A stretch of DNA of 64,000 nt from Acidobacteriota bacterium (GTDB lineage: Bacteria > Acidobacteriota > Terriglobia > Bryobacterales > Bryobacteraceae): positions 94,233 to 158,232 of the forward strand of contig CANIVU010000005.1 in the NCBI GenBank assembly GCA_947470805.1, in the 5' to 3' direction. The position numbers and the translations under genes are program-made. Under the pieces are notes generated by a model. The model did no database searches. It worked only from the letters and a program-made list of their open reading frames with translations, and was not told the DNA's origin. Of the stretch, positions 16,723 through 25,885 are shown in pieces (position 1 is the stretch's first letter; every line of letters begins with the position of its first letter).

Positions 16723-18338
16723 ATGCGTCGGCGACGACGGCGATGGCAGCACAGACGCCGGCGAGCGAGCCGCGATATGTGGACCGGCGAGCAGCGGCGC
16801 ACGCATTCCGCCAGCGCGAGGGTGGACGGAAGCCACACATTTTTCTGATCTGCCTGGACATGGTGAGTCCTGATCATTTCCTGCCGGGGCGGCGTCTGCA
16901 ACGCGAAATGGAGATGCCGGCGATTCGCGGGTTGGCGGCGGATGGAGTTACCTTCAATAACGCATTCTGCACAGTGCCGATCTGTACGCCTTCCCGCGCC
17001 TCCATGTACACGGGGAGGTATCCATATGTGTTGGCTAACCCTGGCGGAGGACTTGCGGGCCAGGAAGCGGAGTTGCGTGCGAACGACGTCATCTACCCGG
17101 AGTATCTGAAGGCCGCGGGTTACCGGACGAAGCATGTGGGCAAGAATCACACCGGGGCGCAGAAGTTTATGGACGCCTTCGATGAGTTGGACAGCAATTG
17201 GAACCGGGCGATGCCGGTACTGCAGGAGGATGAGCGGTATCACGGGTACCTCGCGCGAATGGGAGTGCGATTGCCGCGCTATTCGCGACAGATACAACGG
17301 CTGGACATGGACCGCAAGACTCCGGTGGGGACGCTGGGTGGTTGGATTGAGCAGAGCGACGGCAAGGCTTTTCCGGTGGAGGGGCAGTACAGCTGGTATC
17401 TTTCCCAATGGGCGATCGAGCGTACGCGCGAGGCGCTGTCGCCTGGGCGAACGGCACCGTTGTACCTGCAACTGAACATCTACGATCCGCATAATCCGTT
17501 CACGATTCCGGACGGCTTCCAGAAACGCGAGGCCGACCTCAGGAAGGCAATCGAACTGCCGCTAAGTTACAGGAATATGCTGGCGAGGGATTTTCGGCCG
17601 GAGGCGGGGGAACCGGCGATTTTAGATTTCCATCGCCGGTTATGGGGTTTATACGATCCGGAGAAGGCGCGCGACTACATGGTGGCGAATGCGCTAGCTA
17701 TGGAGGTGATCGACCAGGCGCTAGGGCGTTTTCTGCACGCTTTGAAGGAGATGGGTATTTACGACGAATCGTGGATCATTTTCACGGCCGATCACGGGGA
17801 GATGAATATGCATCACGCTCTGGTGGACAAGGGCGCATACCTGCACCCGGAAACACAGCGCGTACCGCTGGTGGTAAAGCCGCCGGTGAGTTTTGGCGCG
17901 GCGCGGGGAACGGTGGAGGCTCCGGTGTCTCTGCTCGACCTGGGTCCGACGATTTGTGACGCCGCGGGGGTGGCCCCGGAGGAGCGAATGGACGGCATTT
18001 CGTTGATTCCGTATCTGCGAGACCCGGCGGCACAGGGCGATCGCGACTTGGTCTTTCAGAATGGATGGCTTTCGACCGGTAATCCGGCCTGCGGTACACA
18101 GCGCTGGGAGCGGAACGGCCGACATCATTTTTTCGTCCACAACCTGGGTTCGGTTAGCGATGAGCTGTACGACTTGAATGAGCCGGACGCACGCAACGTG
18201 GCGAGCGAACCGCAGGCGCAGGGTCTGCGCCGGGAGATGAGCCAGCGGATGTTCGCAATTCTGGAGAAGGATACGCGCTGGTCCGGTTACCGGACGGCAT
18301 TTCGACTTCAACATTACGCTAACTTGAAAAAAGGCTGA
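16701..18338 (+). CDS. Sulfatase, exported, inside 57-bp direct repeats
   Basis: A 545-residue type I sulfatase. The formylglycine motif CTPSR places the modifiable Cys at 95. The N-terminal metal block is weaker than usual (LICLDMVSPDH with a single Asp rather than DD). The second metal site is FTADHGEMN near residue 360. The N-terminus (MDRRAFLNASATTAMAAQ) is a twin-Arg-like signal. AGAGGAGG lies just before the ATG. Its third codon positions use G and T freely on the + strand, unlike the C-rich genes on both sides, suggesting recent arrival. It lies between the two 57-bp repeats next to the dead integrase. Confidence 0.9.
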   Translation: MDRRAFLNASATTAMAAQTPASEPRYVDRRAAAHAFRQREGGRKPHIFLICLDMVSPDHFLPGRRLQREMEMPAIRGLAADGVTFNNAFCTVPICTPSRASMYTGRYPYVLANPGGGLAGQEAELRANDVIYPEYLKAAGYRTKHVGKNHTGAQKFMDAFDELDSNWNRAMPVLQEDERYHGYLARMGVRLPRYSRQIQRLDMDRKTPVGTLGGWIEQSDGKAFPVEGQYSWYLSQWAIERTREALSPGRTAPLYLQLNIYDPHNPFTIPDGFQKREADLRKAIELPLSYRNMLARDFRPEAGEPAILDFHRRLWGLYDPEKARDYMVANALAMEVIDQALGRFLHALKEMGIYDESWIIFTADHGEMNMHHALVDKGAYLHPETQRVPLVVKPPVSFGAARGTVEAPVSLLDLGPTICDAAGVAPEERMDGISLIPYLRDPAAQGDRDLVFQNGWLSTGNPACGTQRWERNGRHHFFVHNLGSVSDELYDLNEPDARNVASEPQAQGLRREMSQRMFAILEKDTRWSGYRTAFRLQHYANLKKG

Positions 18339-18402
18339 GAGACTGCTCAGTCGCTCGCCGGCGCACGGCCGCTGATACCGCCGGATGATAGTATCCCAAA
18401 CC

Positions 18403-18650
18403 ATGCGACTTTGGACGCTTGGCCTATGTTTACTTGTCGGATGCGCCCCCAATATCCCGCCACCTCCGACTGTTCCTGCTGGAGCTGTGGGGAGGCTTTC
18501 AAGGAGGCCGGGGCCCGAGTCGAGCGCGACTTCAGCACTCCAGGCGGGAGGGCCGTGCGAATCTACCTTCCTCTTCGAGTCGCGATGGATATGACGGAAG
18601 CCCAAGCGAAGACTTTGGCGTTCGCCGCTGAATCCGACGGAGTGCCGTGA
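18403..18650 (+). pseudogene. Possible broken small gene
   Basis: Two frames here look protein-like but do not join. The first starts MRLWTLGLCLLVGC, a perfect lipoprotein signal with lipobox, and runs to 18594. The second contains GEAFKEAGARVERDFSTPGG and ends TEAQAKTLAFAAESDGVP at TGA 18648-18650, inside the right copy of the direct repeat. A single frameshift would connect them, so this may be a decayed lipoprotein or an island-edge fusion. Function unknown. The rest of 18339-18878 has only the repeat copy and a promoter. Confidence 0.28.
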
Positions 18651-18696
18651 CTAGGTTCGGGAACACAGCGCCGTTTAGGTCGCTGTGCCGGATTTT
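18640..18696 (+). repeat. 57-bp direct repeat, right copy
   Basis: Identical to 16018-16074. On the minus strand it encodes the same integrase tail peptide, but the bases on either side differ, so only this segment has been duplicated or brought in. It marks the right edge of the 2.6-kb segment with the second sulfatase. Confidence 0.9.
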
Positions 18697-18727
18697 TATC
18701 CGCCCTCCCCTCACCCAAAAATTCCTC

Positions 18728-18756
18728 TTGACCGAGACATCAAGTGGACTTATGTT
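18728..18756 (+). promoter_or_regulatory. Sigma-70-type promoter for the TIGR03437-like protein
   Basis: TTGACC (18728-18733), a 17-bp spacer and TATGTT (18751-18756). It lies about 120 nt before the start codon at 18879, leaving a leader of about 115 nt. That leader includes AAAGGA ahead of the ATG as ribosome site. Confidence 0.55.
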
Positions 18757-18878
18757 GTTAACAAGTATTAACGGAGCTACTGCCCGCTAAGCCAGCCGGC
18801 TGTCGAAAAGCTCGCCAAGGGCCTCATTCTTCGCATGCGGAGCGCACCCCGCGCACGCAACGGAAAGGACCATGTCGT

Positions 18879-19844
18879 ATGAACCGTTCCTCGGCACTTC
18901 TTCTCGCGATCACATTGATCGCTCCCCTCGCCCAGGCCCAAACCGCCCCACCGGCCGACGCCCCCATCCAGATCACACTCGAAGGCGATAACTACGTCAT
19001 CTACCGCGGCAATACCTTCGACACGACGAAGATCGCCAAGGACCCCAACCCCGTCGTCTCCGCCCAGACGGCGTTCCTCAGCTTCGTCAACGTCGGCGAC
19101 ATCAAAACGCTCAACGGCAAAGCGATGAAAGGGCTCTACTCCGCGCAAGGCCCCGTCGCCATGCCCTATCGCGCCAATCCTGTCGCCGGCCAGCCCATCG
19201 CTGACCTGGACTTCGGTGGCATGATGCACTGCGTCTGGCAGATCCTCACGCCCGATGGCAAGTACGTCGGCACCATCATGGACATGGGCATGGTAGGCAA
19301 TGAACATGTGGTCATGGGCGGCTCCGGCGCCTTCCAGGGCGCTACCGGATTTCATGAGACAACAATATCGGCCACGCCGCAGCGCCAGGCTTCGTCGTCG
19401 GAAGACCCGGCCAATCGCCGCAAGCACGGCGGCGGCACGTTCAAGGACGTCTTCTATCTCTATCCAAAGTTCCGCCCCTCCGTCATCGCCACCGCCAACG
19501 GCCCAGCCATCGCGCACCAGGACGGCAAGTTGGTCACCACCGCCAACCCAGCCTTGGCTGGCGAAACCCTCACCCTCTGCGCCACCGGCCTCGGACCCAC
19601 CACTCCCGCCGTCCCCTTCGGCCAGCCCTTCCCCACCGCAGCCGAATCGCGCGTCAACGCCCCCGTCGACGTGCTGATCAACGGCAAGCCGTTCGACGTT
19701 CTCTACGCCGGCGGCACTCCCGGCGCCGTCGATGGCTATCAGGTCAACTTCCAGCTGCCATCGGGCTTGGTCACCGGGACGGTCAGCCTGCAGTTGATCA
19801 TGGCCTGGATCCCCGGTCCCGCCGTCTCGCTGCCAATCAAATAA
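18879..19844 (+). CDS. Exported protein with TIGR03437-like C-terminal domain
   Basis: A 321-residue secreted protein. After a signal peptide (ending LAPLAQAQ region, residues 1-22), residues about 30-165 form a beta-barrel-like domain. Its GGSGAFQGATGFHE motif recalls the allene-oxide-cyclase/dirigent barrel. Residues about 210-321 resemble the Solibacter-expanded TIGR03437 C-terminal domain (AGETLTLCATGLGPTTP, PVDVLINGKPFDVLYAG, GYQVNFQLPSG). That domain is found at the end of many secreted acidobacterial proteins and has no known function. An AAAGGA ribosome site supports the start. The N-terminal family assignment is tentative. Confidence 0.75.
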   Translation: MNRSSALLLAITLIAPLAQAQTAPPADAPIQITLEGDNYVIYRGNTFDTTKIAKDPNPVVSAQTAFLSFVNVGDIKTLNGKAMKGLYSAQGPVAMPYRANPVAGQPIADLDFGGMMHCVWQILTPDGKYVGTIMDMGMVGNEHVVMGGSGAFQGATGFHETTISATPQRQASSSEDPANRRKHGGGTFKDVFYLYPKFRPSVIATANGPAIAHQDGKLVTTANPALAGETLTLCATGLGPTTPAVPFGQPFPTAAESRVNAPVDVLINGKPFDVLYAGGTPGAVDGYQVNFQLPSGLVTGTVSLQLIMAWIPGPAVSLPIK

Positions 19845-19910
19845 TCGCTAGCCATGATAGTTTTTCCCCGCCAAATCCGCCATGGACTGGTGGAGATAAA
19901 CAAACCAATC

Positions 19911-20339
19911 ATGCACACCTTTGCCGCCATTCTGTTCCTGGCCATGCCCTTCACCCAGGCCGCCGAGAAGCACCCCTGGGCCAGTTTCAAGCCCGGCAGC
20001 TACGCCAAGATGAAGAGCACCATGCAGACCGGCCCCACCAAAATGGTCAGCGAAATGACCCAGACCCTCATCAGCGTCGACGCCAATAACGCCGTCGTCG
20101 AAATCGAGACCAAGGCCATGGGCCAGTCCAACAAGTCCCGTGTCCCCATGCCCCTGAAGGCCGCCGCCAACAACACCGCCGCCGCCCAGGCCAAGCCCGT
20201 CGCCACGACCAATGAAACCATCACCGTCGCCGGCAAAGCCCTCGCCTGCAAGTGCGTCGAAGTCGAAACCAACACGAATGGCATGAAGACGCTGTCCAAG
20301 GCCTGCTCCAGCGACGCCGTCCCCGGCGGAGCCGTCTAA
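19911..20339 (+). CDS. Exported protein cut short by an in-frame stop
   Basis: A 142-residue exported protein (signal MHTFAAILFLAMPFTQAA) of unknown function. It has a Cys-Lys-Cys (LACKCVEVET) near the end of a strand-rich domain. The frame stops at TAA 20337-20339 after PGGAV, but the same frame continues without interruption as VVTKTTGAMKSETVSELVEF to TAG at 20409-20411. The continuation reads like the missing last strand, so a Lys codon AAA probably became TAA. The gene may be dead, truncated, or read through. It follows the TIGR03437-like gene by 66 bp. Confidence 0.6.
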   Translation: MHTFAAILFLAMPFTQAAEKHPWASFKPGSYAKMKSTMQTGPTKMVSEMTQTLISVDANNAVVEIETKAMGQSNKSRVPMPLKAAANNTAAAQAKPVATTNETITVAGKALACKCVEVETNTNGMKTLSKACSSDAVPGGAV

Positions 20340-20429
20340 GTGGTGACCAAAACCACCGGCGCCATGAAGTCGGAAACCGTCTCCGAACTCGTAGAATTCG
20401 CCGCCAAGTAGTCAATCAGGCTCCACCAC

Positions 20430-20482
20430 GAAACCCCACACGGGGACACCCGCGGGCCGCAGGCCGGGTGTCCCCAGACGCG
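20430..20482 (+). repeat. 3'-end intergenic element, copy A (perfect 10-bp hairpin)
   Basis: GGGGACACCC (20442-20451) and GGGTGTCCCC (20466-20475) form a perfect 10-bp stem with a 14-nt loop, followed by AGACGCG and a CCCCACCCC tract. It shares its ends with copies at 22146, 28425, 42825 and 50804. It lies 18 nt after the second stop of the preceding + strand gene. Confidence 0.75.
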
Positions 20483-20549
20483 CCCCACCCCGGATTCCCC
20501 CTGGAGCCGTGCTACCGGAATAGTCCGTAATTACGGAAATTCCCCACCC

Positions 20550-21251
20550 CTAAGCCGGCATCGCCTCCAACCGTCGCAGCCGCGCTTCCAACTTCTCCAA
20601 CAGCTCCTCCCGACCAAACGTCAAATGCCGCCGCATCGCCTCGCTCGCCGCGGCCGCGTCGGTCCCCGTCAACGCCTCCGCCAGCGAAGTATGAAACCGC
20701 GCCGGCGAATCCAGCCACTCCGCCGCCGTGTCGTACAGCCAGTTCAGCGTCAACACGTGGTTCCGTTCCATCGCCTGGCCCAGCGCCGGACATCCCGTGC
20801 ACTCGGCAATCCGCATGTGAAATCGCATGTGCCGCTGGTGCAACTCAAAAACCTCTTCCGCGTTCAGCTTCCCCTTCGCCGCCCGCCCATATCCCTTGTC
20901 CAGCCACCCAGCCAGACCCAGAATCTCCGTCCGCTCCGCCGGGCTCGCCTTCTCCGCAAACAGCCGTGCCGAATGCGTCTCCAACGCCTCACGCACCGTA
21001 TAATGCCCCCGCACATCCGCGGTCGTCGGTATCCGCACCCGCGTACCCACCCGCGGTCGGCTCTCCACCAACTCCTCTGTCTGCAGCCGCTGCAGCGCCT
21101 CGCCCACCGGCACGATGCTCACCCCATACTCCGCCGCCACCTGCCGTCGCGACAGCGGCGAACCCAACGGAATTTCGCCAGACAGTATACGCATCCGAAT
21201 GTTCTTGTAGACCATCTCGGACAAACTCGGTACGGAGTGGTTCGGTTTCAC
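20550..21251 (-). CDS. GntR family regulator with FCD ligand domain
   Basis: A 233-residue regulator. A winged-helix domain spans residues 10-75 (LSRRQVAAEYGVSIVPVGEALQ as the DNA-reading helices). An FCD all-helical sensing domain follows with metal-ligand-type residues in HQRHMRFH and in the last third. FadR-subfamily members of this form respond to sugar acids or other carboxylates. It starts at GTG 21251 with AGGG upstream. It is divergent from the sugar-phosphate isomerase/epimerase-like gene across 52 bp, which is its likely target. Confidence 0.88.
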   Translation of the reverse strand: MKPNHSVPSLSEMVYKNIRMRILSGEIPLGSPLSRRQVAAEYGVSIVPVGEALQRLQTEELVESRPRVGTRVRIPTTADVRGHYTVREALETHSARLFAEKASPAERTEILGLAGWLDKGYGRAAKGKLNAEEVFELHQRHMRFHMRIAECTGCPALGQAMERNHVLTLNWLYDTAAEWLDSPARFHTSLAEALTGTDAAAASEAMRRHLTFGREELLEKLEARLRRLEAMPA

Positions 21252-21264
21252 GTTTTCCCTTCAG

Positions 21265-21293
21265 TTTACATCGGATAACCGGGATCATATAAT
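21265..21293 (+). promoter_or_regulatory. Near-consensus sigma-70 promoter of the isomerase/epimerase gene
   Basis: TTTACA (21265-21270), exactly 17 bp, then a perfect TATAAT (21288-21293). Transcription should begin near 21300, only about 4 nt before the ATG at 21304, so the mRNA would have almost no leader. The promoter lies in the 52-bp gap shared with the divergent GntR gene, where the regulator can readily block it. Confidence 0.75.
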
Positions 21294-21303
21294 AACTCCG
21301 CCC

Positions 21304-22122
21304 ATGACCCGCCGCACCCTCCTCGCCGCCGCCCTCGCCGCCGCCAACCCCAAGCGTCCCTTCGCCTTCGGCTGCAAAGGTTACCCCAACTGGCCCCTCC
21401 CCAAGGCGTTCGAATTCTCCGCCCAACTCGGCTACACAGGCCTCGAACTCCTCGCCCCCGTCAAAAACGACCCCACCGAAATCCGCGCCCTCGCCAAAAA
21501 ATACCGCCTCCCCGTCGTCGCCATCATGGAGGATCTCCGCCTCACCGGCGACCCCGCCCCCCATCTCGCCCGCCTCGAAACCACCCTCAAACTCGCCGCC
21601 CAAATCGGCCGCCCGGTCGTCGAAACCGTGGTCGGCGGCCTCCCCCCCGAATGGGAAAAGTTAAAGCCCCAATTTGCCGAACGCCTCGCCCCCTGGGCCC
21701 GCCTGGCGGAAAAACACAAGGTCCCCGTCGCCATCAAAGCCCACATCGGCTCCGCCCTCCACCTCCCCGAAGACGCCGCCCTCCTCTGCCGCCAACTCGC
21801 CTCGCCCTATCTCAAAATCAACTACGACTACTCCCACTTCCAGCTCCAAAAGCTGGATCTCGAAACCACCCTCCGCGCTGCCCTCCCCCACATCGCCATG
21901 ATCCACGTCAAGGATTCCACCGGCGCGCCCCCCGCCCACCGCTTCCTCCTCCCCGGCGAAGGCACCATCGATTACACCGCCTACGCGGCTCTCTTAAACC
22001 GCCTGAACTACCGCGGCCCCATCGTCGTCGAAGTCTCCGCCCACGTCCTCGCCAAACCCAACTACGATCCCGAAGCCGCCGCCCGCCAGGTCGCCGCCAC
22101 CGTCCTCCCCAAGTTCAAATAA
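21304..22122 (+). CDS. Sugar phosphate isomerase/epimerase-like TIM-barrel protein
   Basis: A 272-residue xylose-isomerase-like TIM barrel (AP endonuclease 2 superfamily). It has the typical strand-end ligands: E in GYTGLELLA, E in VVETVVGG, D in NYDYSHF, H in IHVKDSTG, and the closing E in PIVVEVS. The N-terminus (MTRRTLLAAALAAANPKRP) is a twin-Arg-like export signal, common for these proteins in Acidobacteria. It probably isomerises or epimerises a sugar. The divergent GntR/FCD gene is its likely regulator. Confidence 0.82.
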   Translation: MTRRTLLAAALAAANPKRPFAFGCKGYPNWPLPKAFEFSAQLGYTGLELLAPVKNDPTEIRALAKKYRLPVVAIMEDLRLTGDPAPHLARLETTLKLAAQIGRPVVETVVGGLPPEWEKLKPQFAERLAPWARLAEKHKVPVAIKAHIGSALHLPEDAALLCRQLASPYLKINYDYSHFQLQKLDLETTLRAALPHIAMIHVKDSTGAPPAHRFLLPGEGTIDYTAYAALLNRLNYRGPIVVEVSAHVLAKPNYDPEAAARQVAATVLPKFK

Positions 22123-22145
22123 CTACCCTATGGGCTACCACTGCC

Positions 22146-22234
22146 AAACCCCACTCCACCGGGGACATGGCGAGCAACACCTCCCATAAAACCACCCCGG
22201 TCCGAAAAAATAGCCGTGTTCCCCAAGACGCGAT
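22146..22234 (+). repeat. 3'-end intergenic element, copy C
   Basis: Starts AAACCCCACTCCACCGGGGA and ends CCCCAAGACGCGATGCA, with a degenerate middle. Its ends match the element copies at 20430 and 28425. It begins 24 nt after the stop of the isomerase gene and in the same orientation. The interval to 22261 holds nothing else recognised. Confidence 0.65.
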
Positions 22235-22261
22235 GCAACCCACCGAAGAAACGCAAACGCC

Positions 22262-23257
22262 CTAAATTCCCCCAATCGCCTCCGCCGCCAATTCAAACGA
22301 CCGCAACCGGTCCGCATGCGAATACGCATCACAAGTCAACACCACCTCGTCCACCCCCGTCGCTTCCAAAAACGAAGCAAACCCATCCCGCACCCGTCCC
22401 GGCCCCCCAATAACCGCCACCGCCAACTTCCCCTCCACCACCTGCCGCTCCGCCTCGTTCCACAACCCCTCCATCGATTCCACCGGCGGCATCATAAACA
22501 ACGCCTCCCCCCGAATCAACTTCAAAAACCTCAGCTTCGGCGAAGTCGCCAACCGCTCCGCCGCCGCGTCCGTATCCGCCGCGATCACCGGCACCCCAGC
22601 CATCACATAAGGGGCATCCAAAAACCGCGAAGCCCGGAACTGCGCCCGGTACAACCCAATCGCATCCATCAATAAATCCGGCGCAAAATGGCTCGCAAAC
22701 GCAAACGGCAACCCCAACTTCGCCGCCAACTGCGCACTGAACGTGCTCGACCCCAACAAATAAATAGGGACATTCGTCCCCGCCCCCGGATACGCCCCCA
22801 CCAACTGCCCCGCCACCGCCTCCCCCAAATACCCCATCAACTCTTCCAACAGCTCCGGCAAATCATCCCCTGTCTGCCGCAGCGCGCGCCGGATCGCCCG
22901 CGCCGTGTACCCATCCCCGCCCGGCGCCCGCCCAATCCCCAAATCAATCCGCCCTGGATACAAAGTCTCCAACGTCCCAAACTGCTCCGCAATCACCAGC
23001 GGCGCATGGTTCGGCAACATAATCCCGCCAGACCCCACCCGGATCCGCGACGTCTCCCGCGCCACATGCCCAATCAACAAAGGCGTCGCCGCGCTCGCAA
23101 TCCCCGGCATGTTGTGGTGTTCCGCCAGCCAGAACCGTGTAAATCCCCACTGCTCCGCATGCTGCGCCAAATCCACCGTATTCCGAAACGTCTCCCCAAC
23201 GGACCCACCACTCCGCACCGGAGCCAAGTCCAAAATCGAGTACTTCACCGTGCCCAC
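22262..23257 (-). CDS. LLM-class flavin-dependent monooxygenase (bacterial luciferase family)
   Basis: A 331-residue luciferase-like monooxygenase of the group with the MsnO8/YhbW-type pattern: [26 protein letters not shown] (flavin/substrate His pair), [15 protein letters not shown] and ALG-type [11 protein letters not shown]. These enzymes use reduced FMN and oxygen to cleave or oxidise a carbon substrate. The GTG start overlaps the FMN reductase gene by 13 nt, which supplies FMNH2, so the two form a two-component system. The substrate is unknown. Confidence 0.88.
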   Translation of the reverse strand: MGTVKYSILDLAPVRSGGSVGETFRNTVDLAQHAEQWGFTRFWLAEHHNMPGIASAATPLLIGHVARETSRIRVGSGGIMLPNHAPLVIAEQFGTLETLYPGRIDLGIGRAPGGDGYTARAIRRALRQTGDDLPELLEELMGYLGEAVAGQLVGAYPGAGTNVPIYLLGSSTFSAQLAAKLGLPFAFASHFAPDLLMDAIGLYRAQFRASRFLDAPYVMAGVPVIAADTDAAAERLATSPKLRFLKLIRGEALFMMPPVESMEGLWNEAERQVVEGKLAVAVIGGPGRVRDGFASFLEATGVDEVVLTCDAYSHADRLRSFELAAEAIGGI

Positions 23258-23811
23258 TTCACAGCCGCCGTCGCCACCGCCGCTCCCATCTTCTCCGCGT
23301 TCCCCTGCTGCTTGGCGTCTTTCAACAACCCGTCTTCGCCAAACGCCTCATGCGCCTTCGAAATACAAACCTGCCCCGGCAGCACCAGCGCATTCAAATT
23401 CCCCAAAACCGACCGCACATGCACCAACCCCCGCATCCCACCCAGCGCCCCCGGACTCGCGCTCAACAACCCCACAACCTTGTCCCCAATCGTATCCGCC
23501 ACCGACACCCGCGAAACCCAATCAATCGTATTCTTAAACACCGCCGTCATTGAGCTGTTGTACTCCGGACAAGCCAGCAACAACCCCTCGTGCGACCGGA
23601 ACAACTCCGCCAGCGCCACCCCATTCGCCGGCACGCCAGAGGCCTCTTCCAAGTCCCCGTCATAAACCGGCAACTCATAATCGCGCAGGTCAATCAGCGT
23701 CACCACCGCCCCGGCCCGCTCCGCCCCGGCCGCCGCAATCGCAATCAGCTTCTTGTTAAACGACTCGCGCCGCAAACTCCCCGCAAACGCCAAAATACGA
23801 ACTGGTTCCAT
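23245..23811 (-). CDS. NAD(P)H-dependent FMN reductase
   Basis: A 188-residue flavodoxin-fold reductase. The FMN phosphate loop is [14 protein letters not shown] near residues 9-22, and the family signature [21 protein letters not shown] region lies near 80-100. [17 protein letters not shown] completes the ChrR/SsuE-like pattern. It supplies reduced FMN to the luciferase-family monooxygenase, whose start it overlaps. It follows the large esterase by 3 bp in reverse order (the esterase stop is at 23815 and this ATG at 23811), so all three may be co-transcribed. Confidence 0.88.
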   Translation of the reverse strand: MEPVRILAFAGSLRRESFNKKLIAIAAAGAERAGAVVTLIDLRDYELPVYDGDLEEASGVPANGVALAELFRSHEGLLLACPEYNSSMTAVFKNTIDWVSRVSVADTIGDKVVGLLSASPGALGGMRGLVHVRSVLGNLNALVLPGQVCISKAHEAFGEDGLLKDAKQQGNAEKMGAAVATAAVKWAR

Positions 23812-23814
23812 ACT

Positions 23815-25779
23815 TCAGCGTACCTGACCGAAATACGCCTCCGGTATCGTCGCCGATTCCCGCCGCCTGACAACCCGCCCAAACACCACCGCCCGCGCCA
23901 CCGTCTGCCCCACAATCACCTCCGGCCCCGCCAGGTCTTCGAAGTCATACCGCCGCAAAACCCCAGGCAGAACGACATCAAAAATCTGCCGCTGAATCGG
24001 CGTAGTAGCCAACACCCGATACGACGCCGGCAAATCCTCCACCACCAAATTCCGCAAACGCGAATCCACCACCGCCGCATGCAACAGCGCCACCCCCGGG
24101 TTCCCCCGTGCAAACGCAATGAACCGCCCGCTCAACAACCCCCGCGCCGCCAAATAGTCCATCCCACCCACTATGTCCCCCATCCGCAAACCCGTCACAG
24201 TCTTCCCCACCATCAGCGCCAACCAAGTCGACCGGTCCTGCGGAAACCACTCCGCCGAATACGTGCTCTTCCGGTCCGCCGTGTCGCCAATCAGCGCGGT
24301 GTCCAACGCCAGCACCGCATACCCCGCGCCAGCAATCTCCCGAGCCGACTTCGCACTCTTCCCCAACGAATCCACCACCAAAGCAGTCCCCTTCGAAACC
24401 TCCGGCAAATACAACTTCGCCGGCACCCGCCGCCCTCCCGCCACCGCGTACATCAACGATTCCACCCGCACCCCGCCCGCCAACTCCGCGCCCAACTTAT
24501 CCACCACCAACTCCCCCGTCCGCGCCTCATACCGCGTCACCGCCATCACCGCCGCCTTCAAATCCGAACCCTCTTTCCGAATCCCCGCAAACCGCCGCAT
24601 GTTCATCGTGCTAGCCGTCTCGCCCCCCAGTGAAGTCGAAACCTGCCCCGTCGCAGTCGCGTTCAAATCCTCCTCCAACTCCACCTGAAACCGAGGCTCC
24701 GGCGCCGGCCCTGCCACCCCCTGCAACCACTTCCGCATCCACCCATAAATCGCCCCCCGCGTATCGGCCCGCATCCCGTGATCCCCCGGCGCCGTGAACC
24801 AAGCAATCTTGTCCTCCGCCCCAAACCGGTTGTAGATAAACTTCGCTTCCTCATAAGTCCGCCGCGCCCCCGCCAGCGGAAAAAAGTCCTCGGTAGTCGA
24901 AGCAATCAAGTAAGGCCGCGGCGCCGCGGCAATCAAGAAATCGCCGTGGTCAAACCCCTCCCGCAACTGATCCGGAAACTGCTGCTCGGCGTCCTGCGGC
25001 CCCGTCCCGCCCAGCTGTTCTTCCCAAGAGGTGATGTAGCAAGCCGGTGCAGCGGCCTTAACCCGTTCGTCCAAAGCCGCCAAATAAGCCGTCAGCGTCC
25101 CGCCCCCGGAACACCCCGCCACCCCCATCCGCGAAGCGTCCACGTCCGCCCGCGCAGCCAAAACATCCAACGCCCGCATCCCATCCCAAATCATCTGCCG
25201 AGCCAAACTCTCCCCGCCCAACAGCGCCTGCACGCCCACCATCTGATGCTCCACCGTCGTGCCGCCAACCTTCGAATCCCCCAGCTCCGAATCAAAGAAA
25301 ATCCGCCGCTCCCCCTGCCCCAACGGGTCGTAAGTCAGAACCACAAACCCATACTTCGCCAACCCAATCCCCAGACTCTGATAAAGCTCCCGCGCCTTCG
25401 CCGTCAGTGAATGCCCCGTGGGCTGCACAACGGCCGGAAACGGTCCCTTGCCCGTAGTCGGGACATACAAATTCGCAGTCACAAAAAACCGAGGCTGCGA
25501 CTCAAAGACGATCTTTTCCACCCGATACCCATCGCGTACAATCTCGCCCGTCTTGCGAACATGCAGCGGTGTCCGCTCAGAAGGCAGCCCCCCGATCCAC
25601 CGCAACAACTTCGCCCGCACCCCGTCCCCATAAGCGCGAATCTCCGCCGGAGTCCGCAGCGCCGAAACGACCTTCCGCCGCCCCGCCAGCTGTTCTTTGG
25701 CAATCGTCTCCAGCCAAGGATATAGCGCCTGCCCCGGCAACAAAGGCAAGCCCAAAACCAACAAAAAGAGGAGTCTCAT
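23815..25779 (-). CDS. Large secreted alpha/beta-hydrolase (acetyl-xylan-esterase-like)
   Basis: A 654-residue exported hydrolase. A signal peptide (MRLLFLLVLGLPLLPG) precedes a first alpha/beta-hydrolase domain with LTYDPLGQGER and nucleophile elbow GCSGGG near residue 225, acid in STTEDFFP, and His in GDHGMR near 330. A second half (about 420-654) repeats a hydrolase-like layout with ALDTALIG and a FARGNPGVA elbow-like turn but lacks a Ser nucleophile, so it looks like a degenerate duplicate. Similar two-domain proteins occur in acidobacterial glycan clusters. The ATG at 25779 is preferred over a TTG 6 nt upstream. Confidence 0.8.
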   Translation of the reverse strand: MRLLFLLVLGLPLLPGQALYPWLETIAKEQLAGRRKVVSALRTPAEIRAYGDGVRAKLLRWIGGLPSERTPLHVRKTGEIVRDGYRVEKIVFESQPRFFVTANLYVPTTGKGPFPAVVQPTGHSLTAKARELYQSLGIGLAKYGFVVLTYDPLGQGERRIFFDSELGDSKVGGTTVEHQMVGVQALLGGESLARQMIWDGMRALDVLAARADVDASRMGVAGCSGGGTLTAYLAALDERVKAAAPACYITSWEEQLGGTGPQDAEQQFPDQLREGFDHGDFLIAAAPRPYLIASTTEDFFPLAGARRTYEEAKFIYNRFGAEDKIAWFTAPGDHGMRADTRGAIYGWMRKWLQGVAGPAPEPRFQVELEEDLNATATGQVSTSLGGETASTMNMRRFAGIRKEGSDLKAAVMAVTRYEARTGELVVDKLGAELAGGVRVESLMYAVAGGRRVPAKLYLPEVSKGTALVVDSLGKSAKSAREIAGAGYAVLALDTALIGDTADRKSTYSAEWFPQDRSTWLALMVGKTVTGLRMGDIVGGMDYLAARGLLSGRFIAFARGNPGVALLHAAVVDSRLRNLVVEDLPASYRVLATTPIQRQIFDVVLPGVLRRYDFEDLAGPEVIVGQTVARAVVFGRVVRRRESATIPEAYFGQVR

Positions 25780-25885
25780 CCGCAACTAACTTAATACAAA
25801 AAAGGGGTAGAGACAGGCGCGAATTGTATTTGAGGCGTGAAGCAGACGCGTCTGCCACCACCCCCACCCAACGCACCCCGGGAAA

